Shown here: in pieces, positions 36,491-44,843 of the stretch | Layout of the letters: each line of letters starts with the position of its first letter | Position numbering within the stretch: position 1 is the stretch's first letter | Source: Curtobacterium sp. ZW137 | Lineage (GTDB): Bacteria; Actinomycetota; Actinomycetes; Actinomycetales; Microbacteriaceae | Reading direction: 5' to 3' | NCBI RefSeq assembly: GCF_003762905.1 | Contig: NZ_RJKS01000007.1 | Span: forward strand, 1-64,000 | Length of the DNA stretch: 64,000 bases | Made by a program: the position numbers and the translations under genes | The notes under the pieces: generated by a model | The model's input: only the letters and a program-made list of their open reading frames with translations | Database searches by the model: none | Told to the model about the DNA's origin: nothing

Positions 36491-37006
36491 GTGACGCAGC
36501 AGACCCTGGCCGACCGGATGTGGTGCCGCCTGCGGCTCGACCGGCTGGCCGGCGGCCGAGCGGGCGGGTACGTGATCCGTGAGTCGATGCTCGAGCACCC
36601 GGACACCGTGCGGTCCTTCCGCTGGATCCGGTGGCTGCTCGTCGCCGAGACCGTCGTCGGACTCGCCGCGATCGTCATCGCGATCGTCCTCACACACGCG
36701 GGCCAGACCATCCCGTGGGCGGTCTGGTTCCGGGCGACCGTCGTGCTCCTCATCACGCTGACCCTCTACGTCTTCGCGTGGCGTGCGCAGCTGGGCTACT
36801 ACTGGGCGTACCAGCGACTCCGGTTGTTCAGCCGGATCTTCCCCGTCGTGACGCTCGTCATCGCGGCGATCCCGAACCTGTACCCGTTCTGGATGGTCGT
36901 CGAGCAGATCGTGTTCTCCGTGCTCATGATCGGCATCGGTGACGTGCTCACCTCGGACCACATGCGCACGACGTTCCCGAAGCCCGCACGGCCCACCGCT
37001 CCGTAG
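36491..37006 (+). CDS. Membrane protein of unknown function
   Basis: A 171-residue protein with four hydrophobic segments (about residues 52-72, 80-99, 113-132, 137-155) between a basic N-terminus and a short Pro-rich tail. GTG start chosen because the upstream in-frame stretch is not protein-like; an ATG at 36413 would add 26 basic residues. No -10 at the usual distance is seen. Function unknown. Confidence 0.68.
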   Translation: MTQQTLADRMWCRLRLDRLAGGRAGGYVIRESMLEHPDTVRSFRWIRWLLVAETVVGLAAIVIAIVLTHAGQTIPWAVWFRATVVLLITLTLYVFAWRAQLGYYWAYQRLRLFSRIFPVVTLVIAAIPNLYPFWMVVEQIVFSVLMIGIGDVLTSDHMRTTFPKPARPTAP

Positions 37007-37015
37007 GATCGGTCC

Positions 37016-37330
37016 ATGGCGATCATCCTCGGCGTGCGGTTCCGGCCGGACGACCTCCCGCGGTTCGCGGGTGAGCTCTTCGCGTCCGTGGTGGCCGGTG
37101 GGGCGCTGCCGGCTGCGACCGCGGAGGCGATCGCCGCACTCGCGGAGTCCGGTGGCGGCGCGGTCGACGTCGAGGCGTTCGACGCTGCGGAGTTGCTGGC
37201 GTACGTGCTCGCGGTCGTCGATGCCGAGGCACGCCTGCCCGACGGCGCCTTCACCGAGCACGTCCACCCGGGTGAGCGACGCGCACGCGTCGAGGAAGCC
37301 GTGCGACGACTGGTGGGGTACCGGGCCTGA
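37016..37330 (+). CDS. Small protein of unknown function
   Basis: A 104-residue acidic protein, alpha-helical in pattern (AELLAYVLAVVDAEARLPDG), with no recognised family. TAGGAT (37004-37009), overlapping the end of the preceding gene, ends 6 nt before the ATG and supports both the start and the reality of the gene. Nothing in the neighbourhood indicates a role. Confidence 0.65.
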   Translation: MAIILGVRFRPDDLPRFAGELFASVVAGGALPAATAEAIAALAESGGGAVDVEAFDAAELLAYVLAVVDAEARLPDGAFTEHVHPGERRARVEEAVRRLVGYRA

Positions 37331-37365
37331 CCGTCCCCGCCGGCGTGCGGAGCATCGTGGACGCC

Positions 37366-38238
37366 ATGACGAACACGACGCTCCCCGGCGGTGCCTTCCG
37401 CCTCGCCGACGACCTCGAACTCACCCGTGTCGGGTACGGCGCGATGCAGCTCACCGGACCGCACGTCTTCGGCCCACCCGCCGACCGCGACGAGGCGATC
37501 CGGGTGCTCCGGACCGTCGTGGAACTCGGCATCACGCACATCGACACCTCGGACTACTACGGGCCGTACGTCACGAACGAGCTCATCCGCGAGGCCCTCT
37601 CGCCGTACCCGGCCGACCTCCGCATCGTGACGAAGGTCGGCGCGCGACGCGACGAGCGGGGCGGGTGGCCGAACGCCCGGGAGCCGCACGAACTCGTCGA
37701 ACAGGTGCACGGCAACCTCCGGAACCTGGGCGTCGAGCGGCTCGACGTGGTGAACCTCCGGATGGGCGGCTTCGACGCGCCCGAACCCGGGTCCATCGCG
37801 CCGCAGTTCGAGGCGCTCGCCGAGCTGCAGCAGCAGGGACTCATCAACCACCTCGGTGTGTCGACGGTCACCGCGGAGCAGCTGGCGGAGGCCCAGTCCA
37901 TCGCCCCGGTGGTCTGCGTGCAGAACCTCTACAACGTGGCCCGCCGGGAGGACGACGCACTCGTGGACCTGACGGCGGAGCAGGGAATCGCGTTCGTGCC
38001 GTACTTCCCGCTCGGCGGCTTCTCGCCGATCCAGTCGTCCGCGCTCGACGCCGTCGCAGCGCGGCTCGAGGTGTCCCGGCTGACGGTCGCACTCGCCTGG
38101 TTGCTGCAGCGCTCGCCGAACATCCTGCTCATCCCGGGGACGTCGTCCGTGGCGCACCTGCGGGACAACGTGGCGTCGGCGGGGTTCACCCTGCCGGAGG
38201 ACGCCCTGGCGGAACTGGACGCGATCGGCGCCGAGTAG
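37366..38238 (+). CDS. Aldo/keto reductase (YdbC-like)
   Basis: A 290-residue TIM-barrel oxidoreductase. The AKR tetrad is partly visible: Asp and Tyr in DTSDYYGPYVTNELI and Lys in IVTKVGARRD; but the usual QxH catalytic histidine position reads LDVVNLRMGG, as in the YdbC-like subgroup, so the mechanism may differ. NADPH-binding IPGTSSVAHLRDN is intact. An in-frame GTG at 37345 is an alternative start. Physiological substrate unknown. Confidence 0.85.
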   Translation: MTNTTLPGGAFRLADDLELTRVGYGAMQLTGPHVFGPPADRDEAIRVLRTVVELGITHIDTSDYYGPYVTNELIREALSPYPADLRIVTKVGARRDERGGWPNAREPHELVEQVHGNLRNLGVERLDVVNLRMGGFDAPEPGSIAPQFEALAELQQQGLINHLGVSTVTAEQLAEAQSIAPVVCVQNLYNVARREDDALVDLTAEQGIAFVPYFPLGGFSPIQSSALDAVAARLEVSRLTVALAWLLQRSPNILLIPGTSSVAHLRDNVASAGFTLPEDALAELDAIGAE

Positions 38239-38275
38239 GCGCCGCCCGGACCCTTCGGCTGGAACCCGCGCGCGG

Positions 38276-40462
38276 CTACGCCACGGTCGCGAGGGCGAAC
38301 GGCAGCACCGCTGACGCCCCCGCACGCCGGAGTTCCCGGCCGGCGACGGTCATCGTCCACCGGCTGTCGACCAGGTCGTCGACGAGCAGCACCGGCCCGT
38401 CGTGCGACTGCAGCGCCGCCGACAGTTCGGGGCCGACCGCGAACGTCTCCCACACGCCGGACAGGCGGTAGGCGCTGTTCGTCGCGCCGTCCCCGCGCGG
38501 TACCCCACCGTCGCGGTCGAGCGTCCCGAGGAACTCGAGCTTGCCGATCGACGACAGCGCCTGCGCCAGCGACGCGACGAGCTGCGGCCGTGACCGCGAG
38601 GACATCGCCACGACGCCGGTCGGCCGGGTCTCCCACGGCCAGTCCCGCAGCGCGCGGATGCACCCGTCGAGGAGTTCCCGCGACACCGGCGCGTCGGGGA
38701 CCCCCGGTGCGAAGAGCGCCCGGAGCGGCCCGCCCCACCCGAGGTCGGTCAGGCGTGCGACGGCGCGGCCAGGCGCGACCACCTCACCGGGCGCGAGCTT
38801 GCCGCGGACGGGGACGTCGAGCGCGGACATGCCCGACGGCCACTGGGCGCGCGGGGCGATCTCCACCCCGACCTTGTCGAGCGCCGAGGCGGCACCGGCG
38901 GTGGCGCCGTCGGGGACGTCGACCGGGTACCAGACCCCGGCGCAGTTGTCGCAGCGCCCACACGGTTCGGCCGAGGGGTCGTCGAGGTCCTGCTGCAGGA
39001 GCTGCATGCGGCACGCGGAGGTCGACTCGTAGTCGAGCATCGACGCCGCTTCTGCCGCCCGGGCAGCGGCGACGCGCTCGTACCGCACGGAGTCGTACTC
39101 CCACGGCTGCCCGGTGGACACCCACCCGCCGGCGACCCGGCGGACGGCACCGTCCACGTCGAGCACCTTGAGCAGGAGTTCGAGTGTGGACCGCTTGATG
39201 TCGACGAGCCCTTCGAGCGCGACGGTCGACAGGGCGCTGTCCGTGGAGAGCGCTCCGAGCACCGCGGTGGCGCGTGCGGACGTCGGCATCGAGGCGCTGG
39301 CGAAGTACTTCCAGATCTCCTGGTCTTCGTACCCGGGGAGCAGGACCACGTCGGCGTTGTCGGTGGCACGCCCCGCGCGACCGATCTGCTGGTAGTAGGC
39401 GACGGGGGAGGACGGCGCACCGACGTGCACCACGAACCCGAGGTCGGGCTTGTCGAACCCCATCCCGAGCGCACTGGTGGCGACGAGCGCCTTCAGCTCG
39501 TTCCCCTTGAGCTGCTGCTCCAGCTGTTCACGCTCGTCGGTGTCGGTGCGGCCGGTGTACGCGCGGACGGCGTAGCCGCTCTCCCGCAGGAGTCGGGCGA
39601 TGTCCTCGGCCGCGGAGACCGTCAGCGTGTAGATGATGCCGCTGCCCGGCAGGTCGCCGAGGTGTGCGAGGAGCCACCCCAGGCGCGCGCGGGCGTCGGG
39701 CAGCGTCAGGACACCGAGCCGCAGCGAGGCCCGTGCGAGCGACCCGCGGATGGTGAACACCGGGTCGGACGGGCCGGCGGTGAGCTGCTCGGCGACGTCC
39801 TCGACCACGCGCTCGTTCGCGGTCGCGGTGGTGGCGAGGACGGGCACGCCGTGCGGCAGGGAGCGGATGAGCTCGGCGAGCCGGCGGTAGTCCGGCCGGA
39901 AGTCGTGGCCCCAGTCGGAGATGCAGTGCGCTTCGTCGACGACGAGCATCCCCATCCTGGCGATGAGCGACGGGAGTTGTTCGTCGCGGAACTTCGGGTT
40001 GTTCAGCCGCTCGGGGGAGACGAGGAGCACGTCGATCTCGTCGCGCGCGAGCTTCGCCTGGGTCTCCGTCCACTCGTGCGCGTTCGCGGAGTTGATCGAC
40101 ACGGCGCGGACCCCGGCTCGGGCGGCCGCCGCGACCTGGTCACGCATGAGCGCGAGGAGCGGCGAGACGAGGACCGTCGGCCCACCGCCGCGACGACGCA
40201 GGAGCAGGGTCGCGAGGAAGTACACGGCGGACTTGCCCCACCCGGTGCGCTGCACGACGAGGGCACGCTGCCGGTGCTCCACCAGGGCGGAGATCGCCTC
40301 GAGCTGGCCCGGGTGGAAGACCGCGTCCGGCCGGCCGGTGAGCGCCGCGAGGGCCTCCTGCGCTTCCGCAGCGATCTCCGCCGACGGCGGAGCCGCGGCG
40401 GGTGCCGGGGCGGGAACCGAGGCCGGGACGGACGGGACGGAGCCGAGCGCGGGGGTGGACAT
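38276..40462 (-). CDS. RecQ-family DNA helicase with C-terminal phosphoribosyltransferase-like domain
   Basis: A 728-residue ATP-dependent 3'-5' helicase: Ala/Pro-rich start, motif I QRTGWGKSAVYF, motif II VVDEAHCISDWGHDFRPDYR, helicase C domain with ATSALGMGFDKPDLG and QQIGRAGRATD, and a RecQ zinc-binding region (CGRCDNC). The last ~110 residues are not a HRDC domain; they contain SRSRPQLVASLAQALS and VLLVDDLVDSRWTMT, the latter a type I phosphoribosyltransferase PRPP-loop pattern. Related fusions occur in actinobacteria; the role of the added domain is unknown. Confidence 0.88.
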   Translation of the reverse strand: MSTPALGSVPSVPASVPAPAPAAAPPSAEIAAEAQEALAALTGRPDAVFHPGQLEAISALVEHRQRALVVQRTGWGKSAVYFLATLLLRRRGGGPTVLVSPLLALMRDQVAAAARAGVRAVSINSANAHEWTETQAKLARDEIDVLLVSPERLNNPKFRDEQLPSLIARMGMLVVDEAHCISDWGHDFRPDYRRLAELIRSLPHGVPVLATTATANERVVEDVAEQLTAGPSDPVFTIRGSLARASLRLGVLTLPDARARLGWLLAHLGDLPGSGIIYTLTVSAAEDIARLLRESGYAVRAYTGRTDTDEREQLEQQLKGNELKALVATSALGMGFDKPDLGFVVHVGAPSSPVAYYQQIGRAGRATDNADVVLLPGYEDQEIWKYFASASMPTSARATAVLGALSTDSALSTVALEGLVDIKRSTLELLLKVLDVDGAVRRVAGGWVSTGQPWEYDSVRYERVAAARAAEAASMLDYESTSACRMQLLQQDLDDPSAEPCGRCDNCAGVWYPVDVPDGATAGAASALDKVGVEIAPRAQWPSGMSALDVPVRGKLAPGEVVAPGRAVARLTDLGWGGPLRALFAPGVPDAPVSRELLDGCIRALRDWPWETRPTGVVAMSSRSRPQLVASLAQALSSIGKLEFLGTLDRDGGVPRGDGATNSAYRLSGVWETFAVGPELSAALQSHDGPVLLVDDLVDSRWTMTVAGRELRRAGASAVLPFALATVA

Positions 40463-40528
40463 GACCCCATGCTGTCAGGACCCGCCGACGAAACCGGCAC
40501 CGGGCCTCCAGGCTGTGGAGAACTCGCG

Positions 40529-42016
40529 CTACTGGTACGTGACCAGCGACGGCGTCGGCGCCACCTCGTCCATGGTCTGGGACGGGGAGAGCATCGGCTG
40601 GTCCTCGTCGAAGAAGTTCTTCCACCCCCAGTGCACGCCCGCCGGGGCATCGGCGTGCAGCGCCTTCCACGTGGCCTGCTTGTCGGGCTGCGAGCCCTGG
40701 CCGTCCGCGTGGATGAGCAGATCGAGCTCCGGATGCGACCGCAACGCGGACCGGTCCTGGATCATCGACAGCCGGAACTGGTGCAGGACCAGGGCCTTCG
40801 GCGGCAGGCCCTCCGACCGGACCAGCGACGCGAGCCAGTCCGAGACCTGGTTCACCTCGGCGGCGCTGACGCTCCCGATCTGCTCCAGCGGGACCTGGTC
40901 CGGCCCGAGTCGCCACTCCGGGTCGAGCGCGAGCCAGACCCCCGGCCGCTCCAGGAGCGATTCGTAGCGCTTCGCCTGCGACAGGAAGTCGGAGCGCCCG
41001 GGCTGCAGGTCGATGATCACCGGCATGCCGGCGTCGTGCGCGGCATCGACGTACGGTTCGAGGGTGGAGACCGGCAGCTCGCTCGAGTAGTCCCCGTCCG
41101 CCCCGGCGCTGCCCGCCGCGACGGTCGCGATGAGCTCGAACGCGGGCGTGACCGGCTCGTCCGACACGCTGTCGTAGGACGCCGCGAGCTGCTTCGTCCG
41201 CGCCACCGACGCGGCCGGGTCCTGCTCGCCGAGGACGCCGAGTGCCGGCGCGCCCGGGGCGCCGTACGTCGCGACGTACCGGTGCCCGTCGAACGGCCGC
41301 TGACCACCGTGCGGCAGCTGCCACCCGCTCTCCGCCGCGCGGACCGTCCACGTCGGGTCACCGAGGTCCGCGAACGCGGACCCGACCAGGACCGTCGGCG
41401 ACGACCGGTGCGCGTGGAGCGCTTTGAGGACGTCGGGTGCGGCCGCCGGGTCGGTCACGCCCTCCGGCATGGTCACCACGTGCGCACCCGCCGCCGTCGC
41501 CGTCCCGACGACCGCAGCGTCGGCCGTCCTGTCCGCCACCACCACGGTCGCCGGCCGGGAGGCCCGGGTCGTCGCCGCAGCGGTCGTCGCGTCCGGCGCG
41601 GCGCGGCGCTCGAGCCCGGTGTCGACCTCGACGTCGCCCTCGGCCTGGTACCAGCGGGCGTCGAGGCGGTCGAGTTCCTTGCCGACGGCGTTGCTCTTCG
41701 TGTCTTTCGTGTCCTTCGTGTCCGTCAGCAGGACGGGGACGTGGGCGGTGCGGGCGGCGCTCGCCGCGTGGCGGATCGCCTCGGCGTCGTCCGACGGTGC
41801 GACGACCGCCCCGGGAGCGCTGGCGAAGAGCGCGCGACTCGCCCGGATCGACCGTGCGGCCGGATCCGGCTCGGCGGCGACGGTCACGGTGTCGGACGGT
41901 GCCTTCGTCAGCGTCGGACGGGCGGTGTCGGGTGCGGAACCACTGCATCCGGCGACACCGACCACGAGGCCGGTGACCGCGAGCGCGAGGAGGGCACGGG
42001 CGGGACGGGAACGCAT
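40529..42016 (-). CDS. Lipoprotein of unknown function
   Basis: A 495-residue secreted lipoprotein: signal peptide with lipobox VAGC (Cys24), then a part resembling cell-wall-binding-repeat-2-like alpha/beta modules (VPVLLTDTK, TVVVADRTAD, PTVLVGSAFADLG), and a C-terminal TIM-barrel-like region (MPVIIDLQPGRSDFLSQAKR, WLALDPEWRLGPDQ, HQFRLSMIQDRSAL). A DTKDTKDTK triplet repeat is present. TAGGGT on the minus strand (42028-42023) ends 6 nt before the ATG, giving a leaderless start. Function not recognised. Confidence 0.82.
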   Translation of the reverse strand: MRSRPARALLALAVTGLVVGVAGCSGSAPDTARPTLTKAPSDTVTVAAEPDPAARSIRASRALFASAPGAVVAPSDDAEAIRHAASAARTAHVPVLLTDTKDTKDTKSNAVGKELDRLDARWYQAEGDVEVDTGLERRAAPDATTAAATTRASRPATVVVADRTADAAVVGTATAAGAHVVTMPEGVTDPAAAPDVLKALHAHRSSPTVLVGSAFADLGDPTWTVRAAESGWQLPHGGQRPFDGHRYVATYGAPGAPALGVLGEQDPAASVARTKQLAASYDSVSDEPVTPAFELIATVAAGSAGADGDYSSELPVSTLEPYVDAAHDAGMPVIIDLQPGRSDFLSQAKRYESLLERPGVWLALDPEWRLGPDQVPLEQIGSVSAAEVNQVSDWLASLVRSEGLPPKALVLHQFRLSMIQDRSALRSHPELDLLIHADGQGSQPDKQATWKALHADAPAGVHWGWKNFFDEDQPMLSPSQTMDEVAPTPSLVTYQ

Positions 42017-42084
42017 CGGGCCACCCTAGGGGAGGCGCGCTGGGCGGCTCGTGGCCGTGGTGGCCGCCCTTCCGCAGGCGGGAA

Positions 42085-42149
42085 CGATCGAGTGCGCAGA
42101 CGTCGTGCTCCAGGTGGCCGCACACCCACAACGTCTGCGCACTCGATCG
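42085..42149. repeat. Long inverted repeat upstream of tRNA-Pro
   Basis: The 19-base arm CGATCGAGTGCGCAGACGT (42085-42103) is exactly complementary to 42131-42149, separated by 27 nt. It lies between the lipoprotein promoter and the tRNA gene. No U-run; role unknown. Confidence 0.8.
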
Positions 42150-42197
42150 GGGCGGGGCGGGTGCGCGCGGGTGGCGCGGCGAGGGTCCTGCGTCCGC

Positions 42198-42203
42198 TAT
42201 GCT
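42198..42203 (+). promoter_or_regulatory. Probable -10 box for tRNA-Pro
   Basis: TATGCT about 90 nt before the mature tRNA 5' end is the best -10 candidate in the leader. The intervening sequence would be removed by RNase P. No convincing -35 was identified. Confidence 0.4.
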
Positions 42204-42292
42204 GGTCGGGCTGCTCCGCGCTCGGTCGGGTGCGGGTGGCGGAGTCCTCCGGGGCTTCGAGTTCGCAAGGACTCAGAGTCCGCAAGGACTCG

Positions 42293-42366
<74 letters not shown>

Positions 42367-42396
42367 CCGAACACCAGGGTCACGAAGACCCGACCA

Positions 42397-42434
42397 CGAC
42401 GAAGGTCCCAGCCGATCGGCTGGGACCTTCGTCG
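42397..42434 (+). terminator. Terminator of tRNA-Pro
   Basis: A perfect 38-bp palindrome (arms CGACGAAGGTCCCAGCCGA and its complement, no free loop) followed by TTTCC. Classic intrinsic terminator position and form. Confidence 0.9.
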
Positions 42435-42692
42435 TTTCCAGGGGGGTGTCGTGGGCGCGGCGACATCTGACGGCGCGACCGCTGCCGCCCGGCGGTCTGC
42501 CGCTCGCGCGTTCCCGGCGTCCAAGTTTGGAAGAGCACTGGGAAAAGGACCATCCTCGTCCCCTCTTGTGGGGTGGAACTGCTCGTTTCGAGTGGAAACC
42601 TAGGGTGAACTCAACATTGGCGTTGACAGCGGGATGTGGGCACTCCTACGATCGGCTCACCCGAACCCCTGGTGCTCCAATGGAGGAGTCTC

Positions 42693-44132
42693 ATGACAGC
42701 GACGTCAGAACCCCAGTCCCCGCCGACCACGACCCCTGACCCGACGGGCCGGATCTCCTTCGGCCGGCTGCTCGCGTGGTCGTCCTCGCACGCGTCGCAG
42801 GCCGGGTCCGTGATCGTCCTGACGTACTTCACGATCTACTGCACGGACACGCTCGGGCTCGCCCCCGCCGTGGTCGGCGGGCTCCTCCTCGCGAGCAAGC
42901 TCGTCGACGCGGTCGGGGTCCTCTTCGCCGGCTGGCTCGTCGACGCGTCCCCGGAGACCCGGTGGGGCAAAGCACGTCCCTACGACCTCGCGATCATCGG
43001 GATCTGGGTCTTCACCGCCGTGCTCTTCTCCACTCCCGGCGGGCTCGGCGAGGTCGCCGAGTACGCGTGGGTGTTCGTCAGCTACCTGCTCGTGACCGCG
43101 GTCTTCTCCCCGCTCTTCCTCGCGAACCAGCCGCTCTACCTCGCGCGGGCCTTCGCGAACCGGGACGCGTACACGAAGGCATCCTCGGCGTCCGGCATCG
43201 TCATCGGCGTGATCAGCCTCGTCGTGGGCATCGTCTTCCCCGTGCTCGTGGGGCAGGCGGGCAAGTCCACGACCGCGTGGTCGCACATGATCCTGGTGTT
43301 CGCGGTCCCGCTGGCGCTCATCGGCCTCATCCGGTTCTGCACCGTGCGGGAGACCCACCAGCCGAACCCGGCGGAGGCGCAGCGGGCGACGCTCCGCGAC
43401 ATCATGACGGTCCTGAAGAGCAACCCGTACCTGTGGAGCGTCTCGGGGATCCAGTTCGTCATCGCCGTGCTCGGCAACTTCGGCGCCCTGGCCTACTACT
43501 ACCGCTACGTCGTCGGCAACGTCGGACTCCTGGGCATCGCCGGTGCGCTGGCGATCCTCATCCTGCCCGTGATGCTGTTCTTCCCCCGGATCATCAAGCG
43601 GTACTCCATCTCCGCGATCATCATGGTGTCGTCCGTGCTCGGGGCCATCGGGTTCGCGATGTACTCCTTCGCCGGGGCGAACATCCCGCTGCTGCTCGTC
43701 GCCGCACTGTTCACCGCCGCGGGCAGCACACCGATCGCCTTCCTGCTCCCGGTGCTCGTGATCGACAACGCGACGTACAACGAGTCGAAGGGGAACCGAC
43801 GTCTCGAGAGCGTGGGCGGGGGCGTCACCAGCTTCGCGCAGAACCTCGGTGTCGGCGTCGCCGCGGGGATCGGCGGCATCGTGCTCTCGATCGCCGGGTA
43901 CGACGGCACCCGCGCGGTGCAGACGCCGTCGGCGACGCTCGGGATCATCGCCGTGAACAGCTGGCTGCCGGCCGCGCTGTCGATCGTGGCCGCGGTCATC
44001 GCCTGGCGGTACCAGCGGTTCGAACGGGACCTGCCGGCGATCACCGCCTCGGTGATGGTGCAGCGCGAGCGGGCGGCGAAGGGCACGGCATCGGGAGACG
44101 ACACCGGTGACGGCCCTACGGTGATGCGATGA
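42693..44132 (+). CDS. GPH-family sugar:cation symporter
   Basis: A 479-residue transporter with about 12 membrane segments. The glycoside-pentoside-hexuronide signature is visible as SKLVDAVGVLFAGWLVD followed by RWGKARPYDL. Substrate is unknown but this family imports glycosides, pentosides and hexuronides. GGAGG precedes the ATG at 42693. The stop overlaps the next regulator gene (ATGA), so the two form an operon. Confidence 0.88.
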   Translation: MTATSEPQSPPTTTPDPTGRISFGRLLAWSSSHASQAGSVIVLTYFTIYCTDTLGLAPAVVGGLLLASKLVDAVGVLFAGWLVDASPETRWGKARPYDLAIIGIWVFTAVLFSTPGGLGEVAEYAWVFVSYLLVTAVFSPLFLANQPLYLARAFANRDAYTKASSASGIVIGVISLVVGIVFPVLVGQAGKSTTAWSHMILVFAVPLALIGLIRFCTVRETHQPNPAEAQRATLRDIMTVLKSNPYLWSVSGIQFVIAVLGNFGALAYYYRYVVGNVGLLGIAGALAILILPVMLFFPRIIKRYSISAIIMVSSVLGAIGFAMYSFAGANIPLLLVAALFTAAGSTPIAFLLPVLVIDNATYNESKGNRRLESVGGGVTSFAQNLGVGVAAGIGGIVLSIAGYDGTRAVQTPSATLGIIAVNSWLPAALSIVAAVIAWRYQRFERDLPAITASVMVQRERAAKGTASGDDTGDGPTVMR

Positions 44133-44794
44133 CCACCACCGAAGGCACCCGGAACAAGCGCGGCCCCTACGCCCGGTCGCAGCAACGCCGCGAGACCATC
44201 GCGCGTGCCGTCCTCGACATCGTCGACGAACTCGGCCACGAGAAGGTCACCACGGCCCTGGTCGCCGAGCGGTCCGGCACCAACGAGGCGACCCTGCTGT
44301 ACCACTTCCCGACGAAGGACCACCTCGTCATCGCCGCCCTCGAGCTCTCCGACTCGCTCGCGGCGCACCGGGACCCGACGACCGGCGCCAGCGCCCTCGC
44401 CACGGACCTCGACCTCGACGGCCTCCGCGAGGTGGCGAACGCCCGGACGCAGACCGAGCTGCACCGACGACGCCTCTACCAGGTGATCAAGGGGCAGGCC
44501 GTGTCCGAGGACCACCCGGCGGCCGAGTACATCGCGCACCGGACCGCGGCGGCCATCGAGCTGTGGACCGCGGTCGTCGAACAGCAGCAGCGGAGCGGCC
44601 TCGCGCACCCGTCCCTCGACCCGGCAGCGGTCGGGCGCCAGGTCTTCGCCCTCTGGGAGGGACTGGCGACGATGAACGCGGTCGACCCCGACCTCGACAT
44701 CGGCGAGATGCTCCTCGACGGCATCCGCCGGCTCACCGGCCGGAACTGGACCGAGATGATCGCGACCATGACCACCCCGACGGCCGGGCTCTGA
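44129..44794 (+). CDS. TetR family regulator
   Basis: A 221-residue regulator: TetR DNA-binding domain with helix-turn-helix TALVAERSGTNEATLLYHF near residues 41-59 and an unclassified ligand domain. ATG overlaps the symporter stop; TACGGT (44117-44122) ends 6 nt before it, so it may also have its own leaderless promoter. Probably controls the symporter and the following hydrolase. Confidence 0.86.
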   Translation: MTTTEGTRNKRGPYARSQQRRETIARAVLDIVDELGHEKVTTALVAERSGTNEATLLYHFPTKDHLVIAALELSDSLAAHRDPTTGASALATDLDLDGLREVANARTQTELHRRRLYQVIKGQAVSEDHPAAEYIAHRTAAAIELWTAVVEQQQRSGLAHPSLDPAAVGRQVFALWEGLATMNAVDPDLDIGEMLLDGIRRLTGRNWTEMIATMTTPTAGL

Positions 44795-44843
44795 CCCGCC
44801 ACCCCACGACGTCGCCCCACCCGGTGGAGCGAGGAGGAGCACC

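Noticed and set aside
42206-42240. Second tRNA-like start (TCGGGCTG) upstream of tRNA-Pro
   Set aside because: Only the first few acceptor bases resemble the tRNA; no anticodon or T-arm can be folded.
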